Origin: Acidimicrobiia bacterium
GTDB taxonomy: Bacteria > Actinomycetota > Acidimicrobiia > IMCC26256 > JAGNEX01
Assembly: GCA_018003035.1 (NCBI GenBank)
Contig: JAGNEX010000004.1
Location: 64,651-128,650, forward strand
DNA length: 64,000 nt
Direction: 5' to 3'
In this document: positions 44,010 through 53,657 of the stretch, one piece after another
How positions within the stretch are numbered: position 1 is the first letter of the stretch
How the letters are laid out: each line of letters begins with the position of its first letter
Made by a program: the position numbers and the translations under genes
Notes under the pieces: generated by a model
Told to the model about the DNA's origin: nothing
The model's input: only the letters and a program-made list of their open reading frames with translations
Databases searched by the model: none

Positions 44010-45454
44010 GCCTCCCGGTCTTCCCAATACTCTTCGAGCTCTCCAGGAGCGACATAGTCAAACGAGAAGGTCCCGATGCGCACCTCTTGTCCAGTCTCGA
44101 CTCCGGAACGAGCGAGCGCTCGATCGACCCCAATGTCCCGCAGGCGTTGTTGGACATAGGTCAGCGCGTCGGGTTTGGTTAGGTCCGCAAGCGCGACCGC
44201 ACGCTCAGCGCTGCGACCGACGACCACCCAGGCCCCATCGTCGTCACGAAGGACTGAGAAGCCCTTCGGTTCGGGTCGATGCACTACGACTCCGTCGCTT
44301 TGCGGTTCGTTCGCCCGCACCAGTTCGACCAGGTTCGACATCCACGACAGAACGGAGTCCAGGCCTTGGCGAATCGGGGCCGACACCGCCAGCCGCGGGA
44401 CCAGGTCATCTGGGTAGGGGCCGATCTCGCGGAGCTCATCGAAACCGTCATAGGTCACCTGTTCGGCCCGATTGACCGTCGATGCCAATAGCTGGGTGCG
44501 TTCCGCGACAGCCTCCGCAACGATTTCGCGCGATGGCTCGTAGAGCCGCGGCCCGGCCGATGCCGTCGGCAAGGCTTCGGTCAGATCGGGCGGCCAGCTA
44601 TCGGCCTTTGTGTACACGACGATTCGAGGACGGCTGACCAGCTCAGGCTTATACGCGGTGAGCTCGTCGAGCAACAGCGCCTCCTGCTCGTCGACGTCGA
44701 GCCCGGTCACATCGGTCGGGTCCAGCAGCAACGCCAGGACACGTGCCCGTTCGACGTGCCGCAAGAAGTCGTGCCCGAGCCCTCTACCTTCGGCCGCACC
44801 CTCGATCAGCCCCGGGATGTCGGCGATGACTAGTTCGTGTTCGTGGTACTGAACCACACCCAAGTTCGGCACGAGGGTTGTGAAGGGGTAGTTCGCGATC
44901 TTTGGTTTTGCTGCGGAAACCGCGGCGATAAACGTCGACTTCCCAGCATTTGGCATTCCGACGAGCGCGACGTCAGCCAGCAGCCGGAGTTCGAGGACAA
45001 GCCAGAACTCCTCACCGTATTCGCCTTGTTCGGCGAATTCGGGAGCTCGGCGTCGGTTGGACAGGAACCGAGCGTTGCCTGCACCGCCTTGGCCACCTCG
45101 TGCGACGATCACCGTGTCGCCGTCGTTTGCCAAGTCCGCAATCAGTTCGCCTTCGCGGTGGCGCACCACAGTGCCGACCGGTACGTCGATCGTGAGGTCG
45201 GTACCCCGTGAACCGTTCCGCTTCTTCCCAGAGCCATGGGTCCCGCTGGCCGCACGACGGTGGGGATAGTCACGAAAGGCCAACAAGGACGCGGTATTCC
45301 GATCCGCCCGCAGCACGACATCGCCGCCATCGCCGCCGTTGCCCCCATCTGGGCCACCACGCGGAACGTGCGCCTCGCGACGAAACGAGACGCACCCAGC
45401 GCCGCCGTCCCCACCTCGAACATTCAGTTGGACGACGTCAACAAAATCAGACAT
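44006..45454 (-). CDS. obgE: GTPase ObgE/CgtA
   Basis: Ribosome-associated GTPase involved in 50S maturation and stress control. It has the Gly-rich Obg fold at the N-terminus (VRGGDGGAGCVSFRREAH), the G domain with GMPNAGKST (G1), DIPGLIEGAAEGRGLG (G3) and YTKADSW in place of the usual NKxD, and the C-terminal OCT domain (TYVQQRLRDIGVDRAL). 482 residues, typical for actinobacteria. The order rplU-rpmA-obgE-proB is widely conserved. Confidence 0.96.
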   Translation of the reverse strand: MSDFVDVVQLNVRGGDGGAGCVSFRREAHVPRGGPDGGNGGDGGDVVLRADRNTASLLAFRDYPHRRAASGTHGSGKKRNGSRGTDLTIDVPVGTVVRHREGELIADLANDGDTVIVARGGQGGAGNARFLSNRRRAPEFAEQGEYGEEFWLVLELRLLADVALVGMPNAGKSTFIAAVSAAKPKIANYPFTTLVPNLGVVQYHEHELVIADIPGLIEGAAEGRGLGHDFLRHVERARVLALLLDPTDVTGLDVDEQEALLLDELTAYKPELVSRPRIVVYTKADSWPPDLTEALPTASAGPRLYEPSREIVAEAVAERTQLLASTVNRAEQVTYDGFDELREIGPYPDDLVPRLAVSAPIRQGLDSVLSWMSNLVELVRANEPQSDGVVVHRPEPKGFSVLRDDDGAWVVVGRSAERAVALADLTKPDALTYVQQRLRDIGVDRALARSGVETGQEVRIGTFSFDYVAPGELEEYWEDREA

Positions 45455-45492
45455 AGAAACCGCGCCTTACATGGAACGCGGCCCCCGTTCAG

Positions 45493-45747
45493 TTACTCGG
45501 CGGGCAGGATGTCCACCAGTTTGCGGCCACGGCGTTCTCCGAACTTAACAACCCCGTCAGCCGTTGCAAATAACGTGTCGTCATTACCTCGACCAACATT
45601 GCGACCGGGGTGGAAACGGGTGCCGCGCTGGCGAACGATGATGGCACCCGCACCGACGGTGGTGCCGTCATAGACCTTGACCCCAAGACGCTGCGCCTTT
45701 GAGTCACGGCCGTTACGAGAGGAACTTGCGCCCTTTTTCTTCGACAT
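45493..45747 (-). CDS. rpmA: 50S ribosomal protein L27
   Basis: An 84-residue protein near the peptidyl-transferase centre. The [21 protein letters not shown]-terminus, [13 protein letters not shown] and [12 protein letters not shown] are characteristic. It begins with MSKKKG, so the mature N-terminal extension follows directly without a cleavable Firmicutes-type leader. 12 bases after rplU. Confidence 0.98.
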   Translation of the reverse strand: MSKKKGASSSRNGRDSKAQRLGVKVYDGTTVGAGAIIVRQRGTRFHPGRNVGRGNDDTLFATADGVVKFGERRGRKLVDILPAE

Positions 45748-45759
45748 TCTGCGTCCTCC

Positions 45760-46056
45760 CTAGGAGATGCTGGTGATCTCGACCCGACTGTAACGCTGGC
45801 GGTGACCCCAACGGCGCCGGTTGTTCGACTTGTTCTTATAGGTGAAGCCTTCGATCTTTGGACCCTTGGCTTCGCCGATCACTTTCGCTTGCACCGTGGC
45901 GCCAGAAAGCTCGGCTGGAGTCGCACGCACCTTGTCGCCGTCGGCGACCAGGACCGGCTCAAACGTGACGGTTTCACCCTCGAGCAACTCGACCTCGATG
46001 ACGTCGCCCGGGCTGACCTTGTATTGCTTTCCACCGGTTTTAATGACCGCGTACAT
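45760..46056 (-). CDS. rplU: 50S ribosomal protein L21
   Basis: A 98-residue 23S rRNA-binding protein. The family features MYAVIKTGGKQYKVSPGD and the basic YKNKSNNRRRWGHRQRYS are present. AAAGGA lies about eight bases before the ATG. It leads the rplU-rpmA-obgE-proB unit, following rne by 134 bases. Confidence 0.98.
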   Translation of the reverse strand: MYAVIKTGGKQYKVSPGDVIEVELLEGETVTFEPVLVADGDKVRATPAELSGATVQAKVIGEAKGPKIEGFTYKNKSNNRRRWGHRQRYSRVEITSIS

Positions 46057-46190
46057 GTGTGGTGTCCTTTTGGAAGGAGCGTCCTGAATCCGAAACGGAC
46101 TAGCGCCAAACGTCAGTGTCGTCCGTTACCCGCCCATAACAGCGCCTCTCGGCGTTGGAACGAGCAAACCGCACGAGTGTAGTCCGCCAG

Positions 46191-48308
46191 CTAGAGCAGT
46201 GATTGATCGTAGGTGAACCCACGCCCACTACACCGTTCGCACGTGTGACTGAAGGCATCGACGAGGTCACCGGCAACCCGCTTGCGGGTCATCTCGACGA
46301 GACCGAGATCTGAGATTGGCGTCGCAAATGTGCGGGTCTTGTCCCTGGCCAAGATCTCTTGGAAGTGACGGAAGACCTCCCGGCGGTTGGCGTCGATCTC
46401 CATGTCGATGAAGTCGATGACGATGATCCCGCCGATGTCACGGAGTCGGAGCTGGCGCCCGATCTCCTCAGCCGCTTCGAGGTTGTTTTGGAACACCGTC
46501 TCTTCCAGGTTGGAGCTACCAACATTCTTAGACGTGTTGACGTCGATGACGGTAAGAGCCTCGGTCGATTCAAAGATCAAGGACCCCCCAGAGGGCAGCC
46601 AAACCTTGCGATCGAGGGCCTTCATTAGTTGTTCTTCGACGTGGTACCGCTCGAAGAGAGGCAGATCGTCCTCGTAGAAGTGAACCCGCTCCAGCAGTTC
46701 AGGGACCACTTGTCGGACGTAGTCGTGGACGGCCCGGTAGGTGGGCTCGTGATCGATGTAGACGGCCCGGAAATCAGAACTCAGCTCTTCGCGAATGACC
46801 CGCAGCGGAAGATCTGGCTCTTCGTAGAGCAGGCGTGGGGCTTTGAACTGAGCCTGATCGCTCTGGATCTGGGCCCACTGCCGCGCCAGCAATTCGACAT
46901 CGAGGCGGAGCTCTTCGGCAGACGCCCCTTCTGCCGCAGTCCGGATGATCAAACCAGCATCGTCTGGTTTGATCCGTTCAAGGACCTTGCGCAAGCGGCG
47001 CCGTTCCTGTTGCGGCAGGCGCTTGGAGAGGCCGAAGGTATCGGGCTGACCGGGAAGGAGAACCACAAACCGGCCTGCCTGGGAAACTGCGCCGGTCAGG
47101 CGGGCGCCCTTGGCATCGATTGGATTCTTGGTCACCTGGACCAGAACCTGCTGACCGTTGCGCAGTAACCCTTCGATCGGCGGAGCCTGCCCTTCGAAGT
47201 CCGAAGGGTCAAAAGGTACGTCTCGACGGTACAAGACGGCATTCTTATCGGTCCCTATGTCGACGAATGCGGCTTCCATTCCGGGAAGCACGTTGCGCAC
47301 CCGCCCGATGTAGATGTTTCCGTGAATGTTTCGGTTGGTGTCGGGCCGCGACAACGTGTGCTCGACGAGCGCGCGACCTTCGAGGATGGCAACCTGGGTG
47401 CCTTCATCTCGGATGTGAATACACATCGAGTAGCGACCCGCCGCCTTACCGTTGCGGGTGCGGACCTCCCGGCGAGGTTCGTCGAAGACTTCTTTTGCTC
47501 CGCGGGTCCTCCGACGCTTCTTGGAGCGATCGCCCCCGGCGTCACTCTTTCGCTGACCTCCGGATCGAGCGCCACCATCCTGCGATCTCGCCCCGTCGCG
47601 CTGGTCTGCAGCGGCCTGTTCCGGGCGTGCCCGTTCAGGGCGGGTCTTTGAGGTCGCACTCGATCGGCCGCCGCGGGATCGGCTGCCTGCTGCGCCGCCC
47701 ACGTTCTGGTGGCGCTGCGATGTTTGATCGGCTGTGGCCGTCGGCGAGTCCGATCCAGAATCGTCCTTTTCTTTGGCCTGACTCGAGCGCGTCCGAGATC
47801 GGGCGGCACCTTGACCTGTCTTGGCGGCCGCAGCGTCGTTCAAAGAACGGTCAGTGCCCGGGTCGGTGGCAGCACTCGCGGAGCTGGCGGCGTCGCTCTT
47901 GGCCTTCCCGCCCCGTCCTCGTCCCCCGCGTCGGCGACGTCGTTTGGCGGGATCCGACCCAGCAGAAGAATCGGCAGTCCCACCGTCCACGGCTGGGGTC
48001 GAGGCCCCAACGGTCGAACGCTGCGCTGCATCATCGCCAGACTTGCCAACCGCGGGACGCGGCGGAGGTGGCGTCGTCGCCGGGCGAAACGGAGCGGTCT
48101 GGTCGCCGTCAGCGACGGCGGTTCGGCTCTTGGCCTGGTCAGCGGTTTGCGCAGCTGACGCTGTTGTTCGCTTCGGTGATTGCGCTGGAGGGGCCGAGGT
48201 GCGTGAAACAGGAGCTGATGGTTCCTGGATTGAAGTGCCGTTTCCGGCGGCGCGCTTCGACGTTGTTGGTTCCACGGCAGAGGTTTGTGCCGCGCTCTGG
48301 TCGGACAT
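46191..48308 (-). CDS. rne: Ribonuclease E/G
   Basis: Endoribonuclease for mRNA decay and rRNA processing. Residues about 1-290 are disordered and rich in Ala, Ser, Arg and Gln (several SRGGRS/RRRRGGRG stretches), an N-terminal extension as in actinobacterial RNase E. The catalytic core follows: S1 domain from about MCIHIRDEGTQVA, metal-binding Asp residues in VIDVNTSKN and IVIDFIDM, and the zinc-link CERC in the final 15 residues. There is no C-terminal degradosome scaffold; that role may be taken by the N-terminal part. Confidence 0.95.
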   Translation of the reverse strand: MSDQSAAQTSAVEPTTSKRAAGNGTSIQEPSAPVSRTSAPPAQSPKRTTASAAQTADQAKSRTAVADGDQTAPFRPATTPPPPRPAVGKSGDDAAQRSTVGASTPAVDGGTADSSAGSDPAKRRRRRGGRGRGGKAKSDAASSASAATDPGTDRSLNDAAAAKTGQGAARSRTRSSQAKEKDDSGSDSPTATADQTSQRHQNVGGAAGSRSRGGRSSATSKTRPERARPEQAAADQRDGARSQDGGARSGGQRKSDAGGDRSKKRRRTRGAKEVFDEPRREVRTRNGKAAGRYSMCIHIRDEGTQVAILEGRALVEHTLSRPDTNRNIHGNIYIGRVRNVLPGMEAAFVDIGTDKNAVLYRRDVPFDPSDFEGQAPPIEGLLRNGQQVLVQVTKNPIDAKGARLTGAVSQAGRFVVLLPGQPDTFGLSKRLPQQERRRLRKVLERIKPDDAGLIIRTAAEGASAEELRLDVELLARQWAQIQSDQAQFKAPRLLYEEPDLPLRVIREELSSDFRAVYIDHEPTYRAVHDYVRQVVPELLERVHFYEDDLPLFERYHVEEQLMKALDRKVWLPSGGSLIFESTEALTVIDVNTSKNVGSSNLEETVFQNNLEAAEEIGRQLRLRDIGGIIVIDFIDMEIDANRREVFRHFQEILARDKTRTFATPISDLGLVEMTRKRVAGDLVDAFSHTCERCSGRGFTYDQSLL

Positions 48309-48646
48309 GCGTTCCTTCTCTCTGTGGGGTTCGCGTCAGTACGCGTTCCCCAGGTCCCAGCGCAGGCGTCGTCTCAAGTCGCGTTCGCCACGCGGAACAA
48401 AATGCGGGTCCGATGACTGGCCGAGATGTCCACTCAGATGAGCTGTCGCCAATAAGCGGCAGCAAAAAGCACATAAGACGCGTCACCCACTCGTCGCTAT
48501 CTTCATGTGCCGAGCGCACCATCAGGGCGTTCCTCGCCGTCGGATCTGAATACAGATGGCCTCATGTGCGGAGAAACCGGGCACATGTGACGCATTCGCG
48601 CTTGAGGCACTGCGTCTTTGACCAAGGCCCGCGAGGGCCAAAACTT
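48309..48646. other. Non-coding interval upstream of rne
   Basis: 338 bases without a convincing gene. It likely holds the rne promoter and leader. A weak hairpin (GGCCC at 48626-48630 with GGGCC at 48635-48639) directly follows rodA and could be its terminator, but there is no T-tract. Nothing else was recognised. Confidence 0.4.
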
Positions 48647-49855
48647 TCAGGCTCGGTTCCGGTAAACGTTGTGTACCAGACCGATGGCCACGAATGATAC
48701 CAGGCTCGAGGAGCCTCCGTAGCTAAGGAACGGCAGAGGAATCCCGGTGATGGGCATGATTCCCATGGTCATACCCACATTCTGGAAGACCTGAAAGGTG
48801 AACATTCCCATTATCCCAGCGCAAAGAAGAGCGCCGAAGGTATCCGAAGCGAGTTGTCCGACACGCCAAATCCGCCAGACGATCAGCCCATACGCGGCCA
48901 GCACCAACGCGGCCCCGGCGAAACCGAGCTCTTCACCGACGACGGTGAAGACAAAGTCGTTGTGCTGTTCGGGGACGTACGACAGTTTGGTCTGGGTGCC
49001 TTCGAAGAGACCCTTACCCCAAAACCCTCCTGACCCGATCGCGATCATCGACTGGTCGAGGTTGTAGGCGGCATCTCCCACGTCTCGATCGGCATTCAAG
49101 AAGACCGTCAGCCGGTCCACCTGGTAGTCAGCGAGCTGGCCCGACTGGATGATGACAATGACCAGAGCAACTGCGACGCAGGTCATGATCGCCAGGTGCC
49201 GCCCCTGAGTGCCAGCAACCAACAAGACGGTCAACATCATCACACCCAAAATCAGCGCAGTACCGAGGTCCGGCTGGAGCAGAATCGCACCGATCGGGAC
49301 CGCGCTGATGACGACCGTCACCAACAGCACCCGCGAATCGAGATGGCCGATGCGTTTCTGTAAGAACCACGCAAGCATCAGCGCCAGCGCGATCTTCATG
49401 AACTCCGACGGCTGAAGCTGGAACACACCGAGCTCGAACCAGGCCTGGGCGCCCTTGCTCTCCTGGCCAATGACCAAGACCGCCAGCAGCATCACCAATA
49501 CGCCGATGTACGCCGGGACTGACATGTCCTTGACCACGCGGCTCGGCAAACGGGCCGCGATCAGCATCCCGACGAAACCAATAGCGGTAAACAGCAGTTG
49601 GCGCTTGGCGTAGAAGCCCGGATCGGTCCCTTGCATCGAAAGGCGCTGCTTGGTCGCTGAGTAGATCATCAGCATGCCAAGTCCGGCCATGACCAAAATC
49701 GCTAGCGTCAGCACCCAATCGAGCCCGAACAGTCCTCGACCCGCAGAGCGATCGAGCATCGTCGGCCCCGCGCGACGAGTGCCGCTGGAGGTCGTTCGAG
49801 GACGCGGATCCTTTCGCTTTTGGGCGCGCCCGCCCGACCCCTGCCAGGCCGTCAT
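48647..49855 (-). CDS. rodA: Peptidoglycan glycosyltransferase RodA
   Basis: SEDS-family polymerase of lateral-wall peptidoglycan. A membrane protein with about ten helices. The SEDS motifs are GAQAWFELGVFQLQPSEFMKI split over the conserved loop, IAIGSGGFWGKGLFEGTQTK and NVGMTMGIMPITGIPLPFLS. The ATG at 49855 overlaps the mrdA stop as ATGA (402 aa); the ATG at 49759 would start right before the first helix. Works with PBP2 and MreBCD in the elongasome. Confidence 0.95.
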   Translation of the reverse strand: MTAWQGSGGRAQKRKDPRPRTTSSGTRRAGPTMLDRSAGRGLFGLDWVLTLAILVMAGLGMLMIYSATKQRLSMQGTDPGFYAKRQLLFTAIGFVGMLIAARLPSRVVKDMSVPAYIGVLVMLLAVLVIGQESKGAQAWFELGVFQLQPSEFMKIALALMLAWFLQKRIGHLDSRVLLVTVVISAVPIGAILLQPDLGTALILGVMMLTVLLVAGTQGRHLAIMTCVAVALVIVIIQSGQLADYQVDRLTVFLNADRDVGDAAYNLDQSMIAIGSGGFWGKGLFEGTQTKLSYVPEQHNDFVFTVVGEELGFAGAALVLAAYGLIVWRIWRVGQLASDTFGALLCAGIMGMFTFQVFQNVGMTMGIMPITGIPLPFLSYGGSSSLVSFVAIGLVHNVYRNRA

Positions 49856-51969
49856 CGGGGATCTTGCCGTCGGGGCAGCGCCAAACACGCGCGTCGGGAC
49901 CGTCGATCAGCGAACGCGCCGAGCGTGGCAGCGAACAACGCCGCAGTAAGCGGGAGCGCCTGTAACGGGCGTTCGGGGACGACACCCAGTGGTTCCCCCT
50001 CCGTCGTCTCTGGCGATGCAGGCTGGGCCGGCTGGGGCGGAACCTGACCGCCATCGGGATCGACGGGCACGAGGGTTGCCGCCGGCGAGTCTGGACCGAC
50101 GAGGCCTCCGCCCGGAGTCTCTTCGTCGACGCCGGCCAGGGTGTCTGCGACCTCTCGAGCGATCGGCCCCGACGTCGACGCCCCGAATCCGCCCTGTTCA
50201 ACGATCGAGACGACGACGTACTCGGTGCCGTCTGCAGCGACAACCGCAGCGAACACGGAACTGTCCTGTTTTCCGCCCACCTGGGCGGTTCCGGTCTTGG
50301 CCCAGACGGGATACCTATCCAGCGGAAAGCCCTCAAAGACTCGTTTCCCGGTACCGCCATCTTCGGTAACGACGCCCGTTAGACCTTGAATCAGGACATC
50401 TCTCACCTCTGGGGCGATCTCGATCCGCCGACGGATCGGTGCGTCGACGACCTCCTCCTCGCCGTCCGCAGCTACCACCTTTGACGCGAGGTGCGGCGTG
50501 ACGAGGTCTCCGCCGTTGGCGAGGGCCGCGTAGGCAACCGCCAACTGAAGGGGGGTCACTTCGAGATAGCCCTGCCCAATGCTCAGGTTGACGTTGTCAC
50601 CGGCATACCAGCGCTCACCGATGACCTCTTCCTTCCAAGTGGGAGTGGGCACGTTGCCCTCGATCTCACCGAGCAATTCGATGCCCGAGGGTTCGCCAAA
50701 CCCGTAGGCCTGCGCGGTTTCGTGGAGCGCAAGCTGGTCAGGACTGTTCCAGATCGTTTCGCCGAGCCGGTAGAAGTACACGTCACTTGAGACGGTCAGG
50801 GCCCTGCGGAGAGCAACCGAACCGTAAGGTGTCCGTCCTGCGTTGTAGCGGCGGTTGATCGGACGTCCACCGATGTCGTAGTAGCCAGGGTCGTTGATGG
50901 CGGTCTCGATGCCCACCACCCCTGCACGAAGGCCGGCGATTGCGGTAATCCACTTGAAGGTTGAACCAGGCGCGTATGCGCCTCCGATCGCTCGATTGGT
51001 GAGTGGAGAGTGCTGGGCTGGGTCGCTCCAGCGCTCCGCCTTTCGCGCCGGAACAGAATCGACGATCGACGCGATCTCAAAAATCGGATAGCTCGCCATC
51101 GCCACGACAGAGCCGTCTTTGGCATCGAGCACCACCACCGCGCCCGCCGGGGCCTCATAGGTCTTGGCACTGTTGTCGCGGTCCGTGCGAGTACGTGCGG
51201 CGTAGATACCTTGGCGGAGCGCACGCTCAGCTGTCAGCTGAACATCGATGTCCAGCGTGGTCACCACATCGTCACCCGGGATGGCTGGAATGGTCTCGAC
51301 CGTCCTGACGGCCCGGTTCTGCCGATCAACTTCGACAACTTCGACCTTAGGTGTGCCGCGGAGCTCGGTTTCGTATGCGGCTTCGATCCCGTTCTTCCCA
51401 ATACGTTCGCTCGGCAGATACCCCTGAGCCGTCAGCTCGTCCAATCTGGTCGTATCGATACCGCCGAGAATCCCCAACACATGTGCGGCTGTATTGCCGA
51501 GCGGATATGACCGGACGACACGTTGGTTCGCTTCGATGTTGGCGAACTCTTCGCCGCGCTCAGCGATGTAGAGCATGGTCTCATCGGGCACATCGCTGGC
51601 GATGACGACCGGCGCATAGGGCACTTCACGTTCGAGCTTGTACCGCTCGACTATGTCTGCCGGCGCCTGACCGAGCACCGGAGCGAGCGCCAAAGCCGCT
51701 GCCTGAAGCTCTTCGGTGTCCACGTCGCCCGAGATGGCGATCACGTTGGCGAGTCGGTTCTCGACGATCACATCGCCGTTCCGATCCAGAATCCGTCCAC
51801 GCGGTGCCGCATATTCCAACTCGCGAGTGCGGTTCTCGTCGGCTTCCAAGGCGTATGCCTCATACGAGACGACCTGAAGAAACCAGAGGCGCGCCAAAAG
51901 GGCCGCGAACAGACTGAACGCGATGATCACGACCGTGATGCTTCTGATGCTCGCACGCTGCTCGGTCAA
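49852..51969 (-). CDS. mrdA: Penicillin-binding protein 2 (class B transpeptidase)
   Basis: Elongation-specific transpeptidase. One N-terminal helix (TVVIIAFSLFAALLARLWFL), then the dimerisation domain with RGRILDRNGDVI. The transpeptidase has the nucleophile in GSTFKW (SxxK), SSDVYFY (SxN position, here Asp as in many PBP2s) and KTGTAQ. The tail is Pro-rich and ends with a second short hydrophobic stretch. TTG start at 51969 with GGAAAGG six bases upstream. 260 bases separate it from mreD. Confidence 0.95.
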   Translation of the reverse strand: MTEQRASIRSITVVIIAFSLFAALLARLWFLQVVSYEAYALEADENRTRELEYAAPRGRILDRNGDVIVENRLANVIAISGDVDTEELQAAALALAPVLGQAPADIVERYKLEREVPYAPVVIASDVPDETMLYIAERGEEFANIEANQRVVRSYPLGNTAAHVLGILGGIDTTRLDELTAQGYLPSERIGKNGIEAAYETELRGTPKVEVVEVDRQNRAVRTVETIPAIPGDDVVTTLDIDVQLTAERALRQGIYAARTRTDRDNSAKTYEAPAGAVVVLDAKDGSVVAMASYPIFEIASIVDSVPARKAERWSDPAQHSPLTNRAIGGAYAPGSTFKWITAIAGLRAGVVGIETAINDPGYYDIGGRPINRRYNAGRTPYGSVALRRALTVSSDVYFYRLGETIWNSPDQLALHETAQAYGFGEPSGIELLGEIEGNVPTPTWKEEVIGERWYAGDNVNLSIGQGYLEVTPLQLAVAYAALANGGDLVTPHLASKVVAADGEEEVVDAPIRRRIEIAPEVRDVLIQGLTGVVTEDGGTGKRVFEGFPLDRYPVWAKTGTAQVGGKQDSSVFAAVVAADGTEYVVVSIVEQGGFGASTSGPIAREVADTLAGVDEETPGGGLVGPDSPAATLVPVDPDGGQVPPQPAQPASPETTEGEPLGVVPERPLQALPLTAALFAATLGAFADRRSRRACLALPRRQDPR

Positions 51970-52229
51970 ATGGGCCTTTCCTGCGCCAGGGCATCCAGTC
52001 GCTCCCGAAACAGAAGTGACTCCCCAGTCGCCAGATGGTATTCGCGCCCCCGCGCCAGATTCCGGCGGGACAGGCTTTCAGTTCTTCAGTCTTCGATATG
52101 TGGATTGGCAGGGGCGGGGGCCGACCCCAGATCCGGCTTGCCACGATCGCCGTGGCCACCGCGGACGGGCGCAGTTCCGGCTCCTGTTGGCACCAGCCCC
52201 GATCAGCGTCGGAGTGGCGCCGGCAGTTA

Positions 52230-52745
52230 CTACAGCGGCTTGCTGCCCAGCGGGAGACGCCTATCGCTGACCCCAAGGACCGCGAGGACGACCAACAGCA
52301 CGGGCAACGTCAACACTCCGTCGTATAACGACCGCCACGCCAGCGTCGTCAGGTTATCGATGGAGAAAAATGCCTCTTGACCGACCAGGGCCAAACCAAC
52401 CAAATAGAGGATGCCGCTAAGCAACGAGCCGAGCAGACCAACGACCGGGACGATCCATATGCCGATTCCCCGCAAACTCGGCCTCACCCAGAGCACCAGC
52501 AACGCTACGACGCACAGCGAAATCGTCCCGACGCCCGCGGGACGCAAGGATAGGAGGTCAAAGGCCAGCCCAACGCCGAGCGCGTACCAGGCAGCGGAGA
52601 TCCCTCCCAGCGCGACGGCCACGGCGATGACCGACACCACGACGAGGTCGGCGGTGACGCCACCGATGGACAGTTGTGGAACCAGCGAACGTTGCAGCGC
52701 TACGGCCACAAAGCCGAGCAGCCACAACCCAACCGTCGTCCTCAA
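52230..52745 (-). CDS. mreD: Rod shape-determining protein MreD
   Basis: A 171-residue membrane protein of about five or six helices connecting MreC to the elongasome. Sequence similarity in this family is low; the assignment rests on helices such as ADLVVVSVIAVAVALGG, length and place after mreC. The ATG overlaps the mreC TGA by four bases. The 260-base region to mrdA shows no gene and may hold a second promoter. Confidence 0.85.
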   Translation of the reverse strand: MRTTVGLWLLGFVAVALQRSLVPQLSIGGVTADLVVVSVIAVAVALGGISAAWYALGVGLAFDLLSLRPAGVGTISLCVVALLVLWVRPSLRGIGIWIVPVVGLLGSLLSGILYLVGLALVGQEAFFSIDNLTTLAWRSLYDGVLTLPVLLVVLAVLGVSDRRLPLGSKPL

Positions 52746-53623
52746 CGGTTCAGAACCCCGTCGATCAACGGCTCCTCGCCCCCGACCGGAGGAAAGACGG
52801 TTTCCTCCGACGGCACCCAGTCGAGCACACGAACAAACTCGATGGTGTTCAGATCGAAGGCCGGCTCGACATCGAACTCGCGAACGACTGCGCCGCCTGA
52901 CTCTGGCGGAACATCCGCGACGGTACCGATCAAGAGATTGGGCGGGTACAAACCCGACTCGACGTCGCGGGTCAGAAGAGGCTCGTCGAGCTGTACCTCT
53001 GCTTCGGGGTCGATGAGCTCGCCGCGGAGCATGCTCTCGCTGCCGAGACCTGTGATGACCCCGGCCTCGCGGCTTCGCCCCATCCGAAAGCCAATCGTCG
53101 AATCCTGGTCGAGCACGAGCCGGACCGTCGCCTGGCGGGGACCGAGCCGTTCCACCCTCCCTACCAAGGCCGCACCACTCGTTACGGGGTTACCGATACG
53201 GAGACCGTCATTCTCCCCCTTGTCGATGATGACAGAGGTTTCAAAGTTGGAAGGTGACGTCGCAACGACCCGGGCGGTCGGCCCCTCAAAGTCGGACACG
53301 ACCAACGCGTCGTTGAGGTGTTCAAGCGCATTGCTCTGCGCGACCGACTCCTTCAGCGATGCCAATTCCTCATTGAGCTGCTCGTTCTTGAGCCGCAAGT
53401 CCTCGATCTCGGTCCGCAGATCATTGGAGGAAATGCTGTCCCACAGGTTGGACACCGGTTTGGTCACGACGCGCAGCGCGCCTTCGGTCGGCGAAAAGAC
53501 GCTGCCGAGCGCACCACGTACGGGGTCCAGCGCTGTCGGGCTTCGACGGTCGATCATCACGACGACCAGCAGGATCAACAGCGCGCCAATAAACCAGGTT
53601 CGGCGTCTTCGTTCTCTGTTCAA
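52742..53623 (-). CDS. mreC: Rod shape-determining protein MreC
   Basis: A 293-residue periplasm-facing scaffold. After a short basic N-terminus comes one helix (TWFIGALLILLVVVMI), then a coiled coil (about residues 65-100, LRTEIEDLRLKNEQLNEEL) and the beta-barrel MreC domain with RVVATSPSNFETSVIIDKG and GAALVGRVERLG. The extension after about residue 240 is acidic. Coupled to mreD by ATGA, 34 bases after mreB. Confidence 0.93.
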   Translation of the reverse strand: MNRERRRRTWFIGALLILLVVVMIDRRSPTALDPVRGALGSVFSPTEGALRVVTKPVSNLWDSISSNDLRTEIEDLRLKNEQLNEELASLKESVAQSNALEHLNDALVVSDFEGPTARVVATSPSNFETSVIIDKGENDGLRIGNPVTSGAALVGRVERLGPRQATVRLVLDQDSTIGFRMGRSREAGVITGLGSESMLRGELIDPEAEVQLDEPLLTRDVESGLYPPNLLIGTVADVPPESGGAVVREFDVEPAFDLNTIEFVRVLDWVPSEETVFPPVGGEEPLIDGVLNR

Positions 53624-53657
53624 AGGGACCTCCGGGCCTCAAGTAGGCCCGGTTTCG

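Noticed and set aside
47120-48697. Long plus-strand open frame opposite rne
   Set aside because: Arg/Pro/Ser-rich composition typical of an antisense shadow; the minus strand carries clear RNase E motifs.
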